From Liolophura sinensis (lineage: Eukaryota; Mollusca; Polyplacophora; Chitonida; Chitonidae), in the NCBI RefSeq assembly GCF_032854445.1, contig NC_088301.1, positions 54,301,187 through 54,365,186 of the forward strand: DNA of 64,000 nt. The letters are read 5' to 3'. A program made the position numbers and the translations under genes. The number at the start of each line of letters is the position of its first letter. The stretch's first letter is position 1. Of the stretch, positions 1-10,989 are shown in pieces. The notes under the pieces were generated by a model. That model ran no database searches. It was given only the letters and a program-made list of their open reading frames with translations, and was not told the DNA's origin.

Positions 1-300
1 TACAATTACGCAAAACGGAAACCGAAATAGAATCATCGTTGTTCAAGTGATTAAAAGCGGCAGCTCAACATTTTGAATATTTTTATTTGCTGACATTAAT
101 CAGTTTATAGGGAAAGTGATGCAGTAATACTGAAAACCGCGATTGATGATGCTTATGGCACTTCTAGCGGAAAATATATAAGTCTGTAATTCGCCTCACA
201 CCCCTATTAATTTTATGACAGCAAAGGTTTTAGTATGAGATCTTTACATATTAACGCGAAAGACGTAATCGTCCGTTACTTTTGAATCACAATCTGTTCG

Positions 301-735
301 ATGAAAGTCTGTAACGCTCGTCATTTTCGAACTGTATCTAATACCGCTTAACCTGGGACTAGGGGCCGTAAAGGCAGCCATGCTCATTACATCTGCATGA
401 AGCCTTTGTGAACAGTTGCAACCAAAGGGCGACTGAGATACCTTGTTTAATTGTTATTTGACCTGGAACTTCATGGACTACGAATTTGAACTTTAATATG
501 GAATTCATGCTTGGAATATCCACTGCCTGCCCGGCATCATTAAAAACTGATGACCACTTCTCTCTTATGTGTACCGGCTTTATTTCTTATTTGTATAATT
601 TCTTACATACCTCTGTCTTTGGGAGCTAGTGTTAAATGTTGTTTTGGAAATGGATCTTGCGATTATCGACTTGGAACGCCCTTTGGTATACGAATGGTGT
701 ATGAATGTCGGACATGATGCTTATATTTAGACAAG
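301..735 (+). repeat. Dispersed repeat family A, diverged copy
   Basis: This stretch aligns by eye with the other family A copies in the window. It carries the block CGCTTAACCTGGGACTAGGG, the block AACAGTTGCAACCAAAG, a GTGTTAAATGTTGTTTTGG block and the terminal segment ending in a shortened GAATGTCGGAC...ATGCTTATATT. The part from about 485 to 730 is also closely matched, in inverted orientation, by 3291-3545. No intact reading frame is present. It is probably an old copy of the 3' tail of a reverse-transcriptase element. Confidence 0.7.
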
Positions 736-741
736 TGTACA

Positions 742-1470
742 TTGTTTAGTGATGAGGCTTTTTCTCGAATAAATTGGATCGCTTCAGCTAACTGTAGACA
801 CCCCTTAAAACTGGGGAAAAGATACAACGGTTTAATCTCTCGCAGACTGTACGACAAGAGAAAAAATTTTAATTTTGACCTTGTAAATTTTCCTTACTTG
901 CTGGCGTTTATGGCGTGTACATATATCGCCTTGTAACATCTGTTAGGTCCTGGGTGTTGTGTGGCGATTTAAATCAAAGTCACAAGTTAATACTGCAAAA
1001 ACTACGGTCTCAAGGTTATTCCACCAAACGCCTTCACCTCAATTTCCTTAAGTTTTACAATGAGTATAAGTCTCTTGTATATGGGCAGAGTGTCGAGAAT
1101 CTCTGGCCCTCTGTTTCAAGATTGTGTCTAATTCCGCTTAACACGGGACTAGGGGGCAGTCCATTCATCGTCTTGAATTGGACCGCCGCTTTGAATAATG
1201 GAACAGTTGCAATCAAAGCGCAGCGGACATATATATTTTATTATCGACAACCTATACTCTAGCATGGTACACGGTTTAAATATTGATTTCACCTATTCAG
1301 AACCCAGAACATACCGTGCGTCTTTCAACATCATTGAAAACTGTGACTGCTTCTCTTTGAATGATTCAGTCCAATTTTCGTATTTTATATACTTTCTTAG
1401 TTGTTTGGTAGTTTGTGTTAAACGTCGTTTTGGGAATTGGCAGAACAGCGAAGACAGTACATTCAGTAAT
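742..1470 (+). mobile_element. RT element relic: C-terminal RT tail followed by family A repeat
   Basis: From about 830 the sequence reads LYDKRKNFNFDLVNFPYL, then after a short break GVYIYRL, then LNQSHKLILQKL and GYSTKRLHLNFLKFYNE. This is the conserved end of a widespread metazoan RT protein, in which a YDKRDDFNF-like block is followed by a VNFP block and a YISQL-like block. Several frames are needed, so it is broken. Downstream, from about 1080, it runs without interruption into family A sequence up to about 1440, where it is cut short. This copy and the one at 40640-41287 are what link family A to an RT gene. The RT lineage (Penelope-like or another non-LTR type) cannot be settled here. 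Confidence 0.65.
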
Positions 1471-2252
1471 TCCGGAGCAGGGACGACAGTTTGATAGTTT
1501 GCAAATATTCACAAGTGTTACCGGGGAAATCCTGCGTTAATTTACTTTACTCGGTACTTAGTCATGACTGTCTGGAAGCTGAACTATTGATAGATGCAAA
1601 AAGGGCTTATCGTAAAACCAGAAAATGTAGTGGCGAGATGATGGATAATATGTCAAAAAAAATGCAATGGTTACTCAATTATTAGACCGTTAAGACGAGT
1701 TCATTAGTTTGACCACGATAACATGCATTTCTGGACATTTCTAGACGTACATGTACGTTATACATTTCTGGACATTCTTATTTTTTAAAATCTAAACGTC
1801 CAAAGAAGTTTTTCACTGAGATACAACTCAATTATACTTTTTTAATCATTCAATTTTCCCCAAATTTATTTTGCGAATGCTGCATTGTTTATATTTAAAA
1901 TTAGTTCTCGGTAAATTAATACATATCAGGATTATTTATATTTATATAAATATAATGTTATATATATTACAAATATATATATTTTGGATTGACTTATTAT
2001 ATAATCTGGAAGCTGTATGCAATTGACTCATTTTTAAATATAATTTCGCACATTGATGTTCCTGTCGTATATTGTTATGCTATAATAGCTATTCAAATAA
2101 AATTTAACACATGTATAAAATTAACGCACATATGGCAATGGTATGATTTCATTTATACTCTCAATAATGGTCTGCTGCCTAATTTTATTTTATTGTACAT
2201 ACATGTAGTACCTTCACGCTGCCTCATTCTTGTGTTTTTCAGACCTTACACA
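1471..2252. other. Intergenic, AT-rich, no gene seen
   Basis: No recognisable coding sequence. The piece from about 1930 to 1990 is almost pure A and T (TATATATA-type). Short open frames here have no family resemblance. Confidence 0.6.
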
Positions 2253-3296
2253 ATGCCTCCTAAACGGGGTGCTGCCTCAATAGTGGCAACTAGGTCCAAA
2301 CGGGCCCGGACCCTCATCGTGTTGTCGGCCACCTACCCTTTCTCCTAACACCACCACAGGTTCAGCCCCCAAACACATCATGTGCATGCCCTTCTACTGA
2401 GGCCATTGCGCCGTAGGTGTTGAAGATGCTTGAGTCCCATCAGCTCCTGCCGCCCCCATCCAAGGCCTCCTCTGTCGTGGCTGAGTCTAAACCACCGAGC
2501 GCAGTACATCAACTCATCAGCCACGGCCCAGCTGAGCTACTGGGTGAGATATCTTCGAGTTGTAATTTCTCTCTCCACTCCTAAAGATATTTGTGCAACT
2601 GGTTTCCTTTCCTCCTCATTACCTTTAGGATTCAATGTTAGTGCTTTAGTAAGAGCCAAGATACATTCCAATGATACATCAAGTTCAGTCAGCTCTTCAC
2701 TCCGTCGGATGACGAACCTTCTATTAAACTATCATCTGATGGGTCACATTTCAACACCTAGTCGTAAAGAGGTTATTCACATAGGTCAGTGGTCCCAGGC
2801 ATTCGATATCTTTATGTCTGTGTACGCAACAAAGTTTTTAGATCAAGTGCCCAGTCTCATAAAGTATGGGAACACAGTTAAACTTCTAAGCCAACACTTC
2901 GGCTTTCCTGCTGCAAAGTATTTTGACGAAAACTTCCGGAAATTGCGCGTATTACAGCCGCTGCCCTGGGAAAAAATTCATGATGGACTTACCTTAACCT
3001 TCAGCAAACTCAGCCAAAAAGGGCAATTTTCGACCCTCTTCAGGTAAAGGAACCTTTAGAAAGTTCCCACTTGGATACTGAGCAGGAAAGTGTGACACAC
3101 AAGATTGCCAGCATAAACACTCTTGTTACAAGTGCCAAGGAAAACGTAATCCAACAACCTGTAAATCCAGCTCACCTGTCCCATCCACTTCCCACTCCTG
3201 TTAACATTGAGGTGCTGTCTTTTTATTTGGTAAACTACCCTGATCAGTTGAAACAATATCTCATTGGCGGCTTTTCGCTCGGGTTCAGATTTGGTG
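2253..3296 (+). pseudogene. DIRS-type retrotransposon, gag-like ORF1 (broken)
   Basis: An ATG at 2253 opens with MPPKRGAAS, the usual basic start of DIRS ORF1. After frame changes near 2340 and 2400 the reading continues with LPLGFNVSALVRAKI and IGQWSQAFDIFMSVY, then KYFDENFRKLR and WEKIHDGL, which match the DIRS ORF1 pattern. A Cys/His cluster follows at about 3080-3165 (CDTQDCQHKHSCYKCQGK) and is the zinc-binding part. The end, VNIEVLSFYLVNYPDQLKQY and FRFG, is the usual run-in to the RT ORF. An in-frame stop precedes the zinc cluster. The gene would package element RNA in the cytoplasm, but this copy cannot make a full protein. Confidence 0.75.
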
Positions 3297-3545
3297 TTCA
3301 ATATAAGCGTCAAGTCCGACATTCCTATACCATTCGTAGTCCGTAAAGGGCGCTCCAACTCGATAATCGCAAGATCCATTTCCAAAACAACGTTTAACAC
3401 TAACTCCCAAAGACAAAGGTATGTAAGAAATTATACAAATAAGAAATAAAGCCGATAACACACAAGAGAGAAGCGGTCATCAGTTTTCAATGATGTCGGG
3501 CAGACAATGAATATTCCAGGCATGAATTCCAAGGTAGTCCCTCAC
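3291..3545 (-). repeat. Family A repeat inserted in the DIRS element
   Basis: The reverse complement aligns closely with 485-730 (shared GATCTTGCGATTATCGA, GTCTTTGGGAG and TTATTTGTATAATTTC blocks) and begins with the family A terminus. It lies exactly between the end of DIRS ORF1 (FRFG) and the start of the RT core, so it is a later insertion that splits the DIRS coding region. It carries only the terminal 250 bp of the family. Confidence 0.75.
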
Positions 3546-4745
3546 TCCACCCTGCAAGGAATCATACCGCAACTAGATTACAATTCGACTCTGTCGAAAG
3601 CAAAATTACAACAGAAGTACGTATAGGCAGGATTGCAGGCCCTTTTTCTGAAAAGTCTATTTCTAACCTAATTTGTTCTCCACTTGAAGTTGTTCCAAAG
3701 AAGGAAGCTGGTAAATTTCGTCTAATTCACGACTTATCTTTTCCTGAAGATCAATCTGTCAATACACATATACCAAAAGAATTCTCCAAAGTGCAGTATG
3801 ATTCCACAGAGTAAGTTATTTCTCTAGTCCAACAACAAGGCAGACATTGCCTCATTTCCACAGCAGATATTGAAGATGCTTTCCGTTTAATTCCAATCCA
3901 TCCAGAAGACTATCACTTTTTAGGTTTTGTTTGGCAAGATGAATATTACTATGATAAATGCCTACCCATAGGCGCATCATCGTCCTGCAAAATATTTGAA
4001 AGTCTTAGTTGTTCCCTTCAGTGGACCACTTCAATGTGACTGCTATGTCGCACCTGTTGGATGATTTTGTTTTTCTTGCCCCAGCAAATTCAAGGAAGTG
4101 CACAACCGACACCCTCAACTTATGCGAACGCATAGGTATTCCCATAAGACATTCTAAAACTGTAATCTCTAAAACTGTAGTTCAAGTTTATGGAAATGAG
4201 ATTGATTCTGATAAGATGGAAGCCCGCTTACCACAAGAGAAGCTAGAAAAGGCACTAAAGCTTCTTCTTAAGTTTAAGCATAGAAAAGGTGGGACTCTAG
4301 TAGAGCTTCAATCACTGCCTGACTACCTAAATTTCTGCTGCTCAGTCATCATTCCAGGACGATCATTCTTGCTGTCGTCTGCAGAATCTCACAATTGCTG
4401 TTACTAAGCCTCATCATCACATTCGAATAAGCAATAATGCCAAAACAGATATTGATGCTTGGTTGTCATTTCTTAACGACTTCAATGGTATGGCATGCTT
4501 CCTTTTTCTGAGTGGGCATCATCTGACTCAATAAAACTTTATACAGATGCAGCTGGGAGCAAGGGATTTGCTGCTGTTTTTGGAAATCAATGGTTCGTAG
4601 GTCCATGGAAACAAGACATGGCTACTCAGATCATAGCGGCAAAAGAGCTTTTCCCACTTGTTCTAGCTTTAGAGATCTTGGGTTTAAAGCTAAAAAATCA
4701 GTTTTTAAGTTTTTAAAATGACAGATAATGCGACTGTTGTGGATA
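3546..4745 (+). pseudogene. DIRS-type reverse transcriptase and RNase H (broken)
   Basis: The RT reads EVRIGRIAGPFSEK, CSPLEVVPKKEAGKFRLIHD, STADIEDAFRLIPIHPEDY and DKCLPIGASSSCKIFE, with a stop after DSTE near 3810 and a frame change near 4015. The catalytic pair is present as HLLDDFVFLAP (about 4048-4080). A segment between the SSSC block and HLLDDF is missing. MEARLPQEKLEKA and GGTLVELQSL follow, then the RNase H block LYTDAAGSKGFAAVFG (about 4530-4580) and DNATVVDIIN. These blocks in this order are diagnostic of DIRS elements, which replicate through RT and integrate with a tyrosine recombinase instead of a DDE integrase. Frameshifts and stops show it is inactive. Confidence 0.85.
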
Positions 4746-4770
4746 TAATAAACACAGTGTCACAAAATTC

Positions 4771-5181
4771 ATGCGATCCGAAAGACAAAGTTCTGCAAAG
4801 AAAACAAGTGGTTTCTCATCCATGACAGTTTTAATTCACCATGTCAAGTTCAGTTACTCTCACCCGGTAAGCATAAATCTGTGTCTCTCCGAAAACCCCG
4901 ATCTTTGCCCTGTACGAGCCCTGAAAAATTATCTATCAACTTGTAGGCCCTCTTCCAGCTGGGCTCTGGTGCTCCTGTTACCTACAAACATTTCTGCAGC
5001 ACATTACATTCAGCGCTTAATTTTAATGGCCTTGACACAAAACAGTACAAAGGGGCACAGTTTCGGCATTGAAGCGGCTACAACGGCTGCCTCTATGGGT
5101 ATTCAAGAAACTGTGATTCGTAAACTGGGTCGTTGGAAATCTGATGCAATATATACGCATCCATGTTTTCTCTCAAATTAA
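4771..5181 (+). pseudogene. DIRS-type tyrosine recombinase, C-terminal part (inactive)
   Basis: The 136-residue frame contains HPVSINLCLSENPDLCPVRA and then GHSFGIEAATTAASMGIQET and LGRWKSDAIYTH. This is the DIRS recombinase pattern in which GHSFRIGAATTAA carries the catalytic H-x-x-R. Here the Arg is Gly and the following Gly is Glu, so the H-x-x-R motif is lost. The last Tyr region is shifted by one base relative to the family (YIRIHVFSLKL-like text is in the next frame at about 5155-5180). The N-terminal third, with the first catalytic Arg, is deleted between RNase H and this segment. Confidence 0.8.
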
Positions 5182-5215
5182 GATTAACTAGTCAGAGCAG
5201 TTTTGTAGCAAAATG

Positions 5216-5740
5216 CCTGGGGCCATTGACTTGCATTCTTAAGGCCAGTAATTTGACTGCTCAAACAGCATACCTTTTTGTTCTGGTAAGACATTCATGG
5301 CTTATGGTTCACTTAGTTACACTATGCATTTCGATAGGGCCAGGATTTGACTGCCTACTGTTGTGCATTATTATCCATTACTGTTGTAAATATATTGTGT
5401 TATCTCGACGGGAAGTGTCAGAAAATTCTTACATGGGAAGCCAGTCTTGATAGTTAAACTAGTTATACATCCATATTTCATTATCGAAAGGATGTTGTTG
5501 GTGATTGGGGGATGTCACTTGGGCATTCAGTCTGAAATTGCAAGCAGGCCAGTACTTGACTGCTCCCTGAGCTTTAATATCGTACATGTGGCATTTTTAG
5601 TAAGTGAACTTACATGGTGCAATTGTTCTGGGAGGCCAGTACTTGCCTGCTCTCGATATTGTTTAATTTGTAATATATCTATTAGAGAGAACTGCATTGT
5701 TGGGAATTTTCTGGGGGGCCAATACTTGTCTGCTCTCAGT
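5216..5740 (+). repeat. Degenerate array of a GGCCAGTACTTGACTGCTC motif
   Basis: Variants of the motif start at about 5220, 5242, 5338, 5437, 5546, 5633 and 5716. The last four intervals are about 99, 109, 87 and 83 bp. The array begins 40 bp past the recombinase ORF, where DIRS elements carry their 3' terminal and complementary sequences, so it may be the element's 3' region. The copies are diverged, and the spacer sequences between them are similar only in part. Confidence 0.55.
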
Positions 5741-5904
5741 GATTTTAAAATACTAAATTCATTTCTATTTTTAATTTTCTGTAACTAAATTCTTAATAAA
5801 TTTGTCATTTTAAAAAAATGACCTTATTACACAATCAAATTTTTGTGGCATTTGTTTTAGTTATTATTCGATCCACAAGTCTCTGATCAATTTCGTCTGC
5901 ACAT

Positions 5905-6220
5905 AAATGAACAGTTGCCGCAATCAAAGCGCAACTGAGGTACACATTTTATTATGGACAGCTGATATACTACCATGATACACCATTTGAATACTGGTTT
6001 CACTCATTCGCCTACAGCATACCTTGCGTCTATTCAGTATCATTGAAAACTGTTCACACCTTCTATTTGCATGACTCCGTCCTAATTTTGTACTTCGGTG
6101 GTTTGTGTTGAACTTCCTTTGGGGAATTCACTATGCGATTATTGACCGTCAATCTTTTTTGACGGTTGGTACACGAATATCTGTTTCGACGCATAAATCG
6201 ACGAGAAAAAAGTTCGGGCA
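5905..6220 (+). repeat. Family A repeat copy
   Basis: Contains AACAGTTGCCGCAATCAAAG, the CATGATACACCATTTGAATA block, GTGGTTTGTGTTGAAC and the terminal block TCTGTTTCGACGCATAAAT. It is a 5'-shortened copy that reaches the shared family end. Confidence 0.75.
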
Positions 6221-7979
6221 ATGCTTTAGCACTATCAGCAGCAATCATTCAAGCAATCAGAAGCCAGTCAGTTGTTCACTAATCCACTAGCATATTTAAC
6301 AGCACTATCATTAGAAGTCTTATTTCAGTTAGCACAATATCAAGTCGAGATAATAAGCCCAGATAACTATCGTAGTTTTTTCCACCGCTGATTAACACTC
6401 GTTAATTTAATATCCACGTTATGTAACTCAAACACAAAAGATGGAGATATGTAAATTATATCAGTGACAGGCCATTTTAACAGTCACATATTTGGGAACG
6501 CTCACATATACACAGGTATGTATCATTAGTCCAGGAAACACAGGATAGCAGCCAAATAATAAATAACAATTATGACCAAGTATAGACTTCACAGACACAA
6601 ATAGGAACACAGTGGTTACAGCCTGGTTAATCATGAGAAGAATTGATAATGAAGTAAATAATTTATAGATAAGCAACTTTAATGTGAACAGAGCACCAGA
6701 ATTTGACCGAAAAATAAGTATCAAAAAATTGTCAATGACAATTTGTGTTAATACGCCCGAGACAACGTTTAATAAAGAAGAACTGAAATAAAATACCTCC
6801 TTCTCTCGTCATAGTAAGACTGAAATCAGTTACATCAGACATCAGTAAGTTATAGAATTTTCAAAAGATCAACAATTACCTTTTAGATTTCGTTCTTCGA
6901 AAAATAAATTGGCTGTTTCAGAACTCCTGACAAACTTTACGTAAATAACCACAGCTCGAAGTCCTGCAATCACTGTGGTATTCCAATTTAACTAATATCA
7001 CCAGAGAATAAGTCCAAAAGTCCGGAAAGGCCTGTATTTTAAGAAATATAATAGAGTCCTAAAACAGTGTGGGTTGAAGGTCGAGGGCGACTCACTGAAG
7101 ACCACTTTAAATTCACAGTTTTGGCTAATGAAAGTGTTCAATTAATAAACTAAATAGTCGTTTCGCGGCGAGTATTGCACTGTGGGATTGGAGGTAGATA
7201 AACAAAGCACCCACGTAAACAAAGCTCACCAAATTGAAAAATGGAAGAGTGTCATGATATTTAGTATTTCAGGTGGTCGATATGAATAGACGATAAGAAC
7301 CTATCTATAAGGACTGGGACAGTTGAAAGTGCATTCTGCTCGTGCTTTACTGGGTATGTTATGTTTCCGTTCTAGTATTCACGTGTTCAGTTCTTCTTCA
7401 TTCCATTTTTACTTTTTCTTTTTATTATTCCAGTTACTACAGTCTTAATGTTGATTGAACTTCATTTGATTTTTGTAATATAATATGAAGTTGGATTTAG
7501 AAAATGTTCTGCTGAGCTTGTTGTAAATGCTGTGTTTATTGTTCTTTTGTATCTTAACCTTTGTTCTGTTTGCTCAGGAGTCCATATAATGACTCCTTTT
7601 TCAGCAAAAAACATGTGAGGAGCACATCCATGGACGGTAAATTTGGATGGACTGTGTTTTCAGTTTCTGAATAGTTGCTAAAGTATAATTTTGACAAGGT
7701 ATAAAGGTGGGTCTGTATTGCTTTTATTTAAAGATAAATATGGTGTTGCATACTTTGACCAATGCATTATGAATACATTTAATATATATCAAAAAGAATA
7801 TTTTGACAAGCATGTAAATTTAGCAGTTCATTTAAACACTAGGTTTCCGGTGCAGTTTAGGAAATAATATGTGGAGTTTATATCTTGTTTAATGAATTTG
7901 ATCTCTGCTATCCTCTTGACATGCCTTATTCACAACTAAATTAATCAACATTTTTACATTCTCTTTAATGATATTGCAG
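6221..7979. other. Intergenic, no supported gene
   Basis: No family match on either strand. A short hairpin (AGGAGTC...GACTCCT) lies at about 7576-7597. If the SWIM exon at 7980 belongs to a live gene, its upstream exons with the CxC half of the zinc finger should lie here or further left, but I could not identify them. Confidence 0.5.
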
Positions 7980-8150
7980 ATTAGGTTCTACTTGTGACCA
8001 CGTGTCCGCTGTCCTCTTCCAAAATTTAATTTGCATGGCAGCAAGGCTGAACAAACAATCATGTGAATGGAATACGTATGGGGCAACCAATAAAGTGGAC
8101 CGAAGGAGAGCTTGTGGAATGGAGTGGCGAAAACCCCACCGTAGAAATAG
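7980..8150 (+). CDS. SWIM zinc-finger exon of a YqaJ-family protein (copy 1)
   Basis: The exon is bounded by an acceptor (TTTAATGATATTGCAG ending at 7979) and a donor (GTATGATATT from 8151). Reading in the phase that completes a split Gly codon gives LGSTCDHVSAVLFQ, then SCEWNTYGATNKV and GMEWRKPHRRNR, with no stop over 57 codons. CDH is the second half (C-x-H) of a SWIM finger; the first half (C-x-C) should be in the previous exon. The Trp-rich tail after the finger is typical of metazoan SWIM-YqaJ proteins. The part of the protein that would follow lies in 8340-9505. The intact borders suggest the gene was spliced, either as a host gene or as part of a transposon. No first exon is seen. Confidence 0.6.
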
Positions 8151-8339
8151 GTATGATATTTTCAATGCAAAAGTGATTTTTAAGTGTGCCTTTAGGGTGA
8201 ATGTTATACTTGTTGTTAACAATGATTTTGATATAGATACAATTATGCTTGTCTAAAATCCTTCATAGTAATTTATATTCATTTTTTATATAATCAAAGC
8301 AATTTCTTTCTCATTACCCGGGGGAAAAGACTGTAATTA

Positions 8340-9505
8340 ATCCAACTATACCGCAGCTGATATCACCCAGAGAGAAGTCTTCTTCGCGTTCATTTTCATC
8401 CATTGAAGGTATCATGGCAACCATGTACTCTGCTTGCTCCAAGGCACGTTGCTTTCAGTGTGTTGGTATGACATTGGATGTGAATACCCCTCAGAAGCTG
8501 AGTTTAACTGAGTCAAACTGTCAATATCTCAACATGTTTAGGGGTTCCTCCCAGTTTTCAGTATTGATTCTGTTGAGAATTTTGTGACCAACCTTCCAAC
8601 TTTGAGTGACGAAAAGCTTTCCTTTTTGAGACAGCAGCCCGTCGACAGCATGACAGCACTGAGTGTAACAAACAGAGAGTGGGCAGGGTAACAGTGTCTG
8701 TGTCCATCAGAGTAATGGCCAGAGTGAAGACACTAACTTCAGAACCTGAAAAACATCATGATGTCTCATCACTTTTGAGTCAAATTCTGACATACAGATC
8801 CCCAACTTATTGTATTCCTGCTTTGAAGTATGGCAGAACTATGCAACCTAAAGTTAGAAAATGATACACTGATACCCTGCATTCCTCCGGCCACTCCAAG
8901 CTTAGTGTGTAACAAGTGGCCTGTGTGTGTAATCAAGGAACATTTTCACAGCTGCCATCCCAGAAGGCTACGTTCAGAGTGCCTGCTATGGTTTATTGGA
9001 AATTAAATGTGCTTTTAGCGTTGTGGTGGTAACATTCCCTTAAAATCCATTCCTACTACAGCCAGTTTAAGTTTCAAATGTGTGTGACAGGCAGACGTTG
9101 GGCAGATTTCTTTGTTTTGGACACATCACGGTTAGGATGCCATTTGATGAGTAACAGTGAGATCATCTCGTTTCAGCTGCAGAGTATTTTTTCAACAGTT
9201 ACATTGCTGATGAGCTGTGCAATAGAACATTACAAAAGAACAACATGGATAAAAGAGCTGCTCCTATATTACAACAGCAGTCCACACAACTGAGGGGAAG
9301 TTCTTCAAATGCATCAGCTAAGGAGAGGGTGCTTACATGTGAGCGTGTTCCATCCATCAGTGGACTGAGTGAAACTTTAAAGACAATAGAAGGTGTGCCA
9401 AGCACATTAAGTGAATCTGTATCAACATCTTGTGCGCCTGTGGTCTCGAAAAGGAAAAAAGGAAAGTATAGCAAAGCATGCCCTCAGTCCGTTATATTCC
9501 TGTAG
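8340..9505 (+). pseudogene. YqaJ-type nuclease region (copy 1), degraded
   Basis: Pieces in several frames follow the order of a metazoan SWIM-YqaJ protein. They are SACSKARCF (about 8430), then at 8640-8860 CNKQRVGRVTVSVSIRVMAR, HHDVSSLLSQIL and PALKYGRTMQPKVRK (the G-x-x-x-E box, with the Glu position read as Gln). Next comes PEGYVQSACYGLLEIKCAF at about 8968-9024 (the D and E-x-K boxes of the nuclease, with PDG read as PEG), then QFKFQMCVTGRRWADFFVLD at about 9064-9125. A charged, Ser-rich tail runs to about 9505. Such nucleases resemble phage lambda exonuclease. Frameshifts between blocks make this copy a likely pseudogene, although unrecognised introns could explain some breaks. Confidence 0.6.
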
Positions 9506-9611
9506 TGTTTGTGGAAATCTTTGCAAAGAATCACCAGACATTTTGAAAGAAAGTGACAATAGTGTCCAGTCCAGGAAGATTGGGGACTGTGGTTTCTCTG
9601 GCCCTGTGTGA

Positions 9612-10985
9612 GTTGCACAGGCACTTGTACAGAGGAAGGATGGTTGTATGCATAATGCTCTTTATAAGTACAGTTTGATTGGATGCAAGCCCGTTATGAA
9701 AACTAATTAATGTTATCTGTCACTAGGGTAATATATACAAACCTCAGTGCACATTAGCTTTGAAAAGTACTGCATGCACTGTAGTGAAAAGGCATCGAGT
9801 AGTATTGTAGCAACAAGTCATATAGCAAAAAGAGCTCTTGTCGTGTATCTATTAGAGTATTTGCCTTTGCCAACACATTTTGTTTCTAGTCTTAGTTTTG
9901 AACATCAAAACAAGTGGTCATACATGTATTTGCTGTTGGAAACGTTATTTGTTATGTTATTTCAGTGACAGCAGTTCACTGGGTTTTTGTTTTAGACTTA
10001 GCGCACACTGCACAGTAGATGTCTATGTACTTGTTATATATATTGTACATGTTTTTCTTTCTTTATGAATTTATGTCATAATATAATATAAATTAAGGCC
10101 ATTGGTATCCGAGTTATATAAGGCGCTTGTAATACAATTACTGTGGCCTTGCACTAATCGGATGGTGAGCTTGACTGCAAGTCATGCAGTGTTCTAAGAA
10201 AGCCTGCCCCTGTAGCTCACAGAGGAGCGTAGGTTCCTTCACGCTCGGTCCATGATAGTCCCACCATATTAGGGCCCTCGGTGACCGAGTGGTCACACAC
10301 GCATTTGATTATCTTTCAAATATGAACAAAAAGCAATTTATTAAACGGAAAGTGCCAGCATGTGTCAAATGGCTTTATTTATGTAAAAAAAATAATGCAG
10401 ATACAGAGCTGGCCTGAAAAAATATACTTGTGTTTGTTAGAATAGGAAAGGGGTATATAATATTAACACATGGTTAACAGGTGCTATCCACATGAAATGT
10501 TTGTGTATCTATATTTATCAATAACTTCGAATCTGTTGTGTCATTTCACACTTTTCGGAACACTAGCTAATAAACTGGCAGTCTAATTAATACTGAAAGT
10601 GGTTGCGTTCTTTACAGCGATATCGGTGGCCAAGCACCAAGGCCTTAAATATTGTCGCAAAGAAAAGAATTCCACAAAATATACCAGGGAATCTGCCCTG
10701 GACACACTGCATACACAAATCGTAAGAGTAAAAGTGTTAACAAAAACGGATAAAAAGTCACACAAAAATGAGGCTATCAGCTCATTCTAACTTCAAGGGC
10801 GATAAGCTGATGGTATGTTGCACTAGGAATATAGCTGTCAGTAGGAAACCCGAGGTTTGTAGTTTTCCCTTGCTGCTCTGGTTCGCTCTGCCTATAACAT
10901 TGGAAGGGCTCTCATATTAGTGAAATATATCTGATACAGTATAAATCATCAACAAATGAAATTAATGAAAATACTTGCATACACA
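9612..10985. other. Intergenic between convergent YqaJ and transposase genes
   Basis: No gene recognised. A tRNA-like SINE head fragment (CCTCGGTGACCGAGTGG, about 10273-10290) is the only repeat-like item, and it is weak. Confidence 0.45.
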
Positions 10986-10989
10986 GCTT

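Noticed and set aside
485-3545. Inverted repeats at 485-730 and 3291-3545 as terminal repeats of one transposon
   Set aside because: Both are copies of dispersed family A, and the right one interrupts a DIRS coding region, so the pairing is accidental.
6894-6940. Minus-strand exon candidate ending at a GTAATT donor
   Set aside because: Weak acceptor tract, only 15 codons, no matching neighbours; such hits are expected by chance.
10271-10305. Possible tRNA gene (CCTCGGTGACCGAGTGG)
   Set aside because: Only an A-box-like head is present; no anticodon arm or B box at the right spacing. More likely a SINE scrap.
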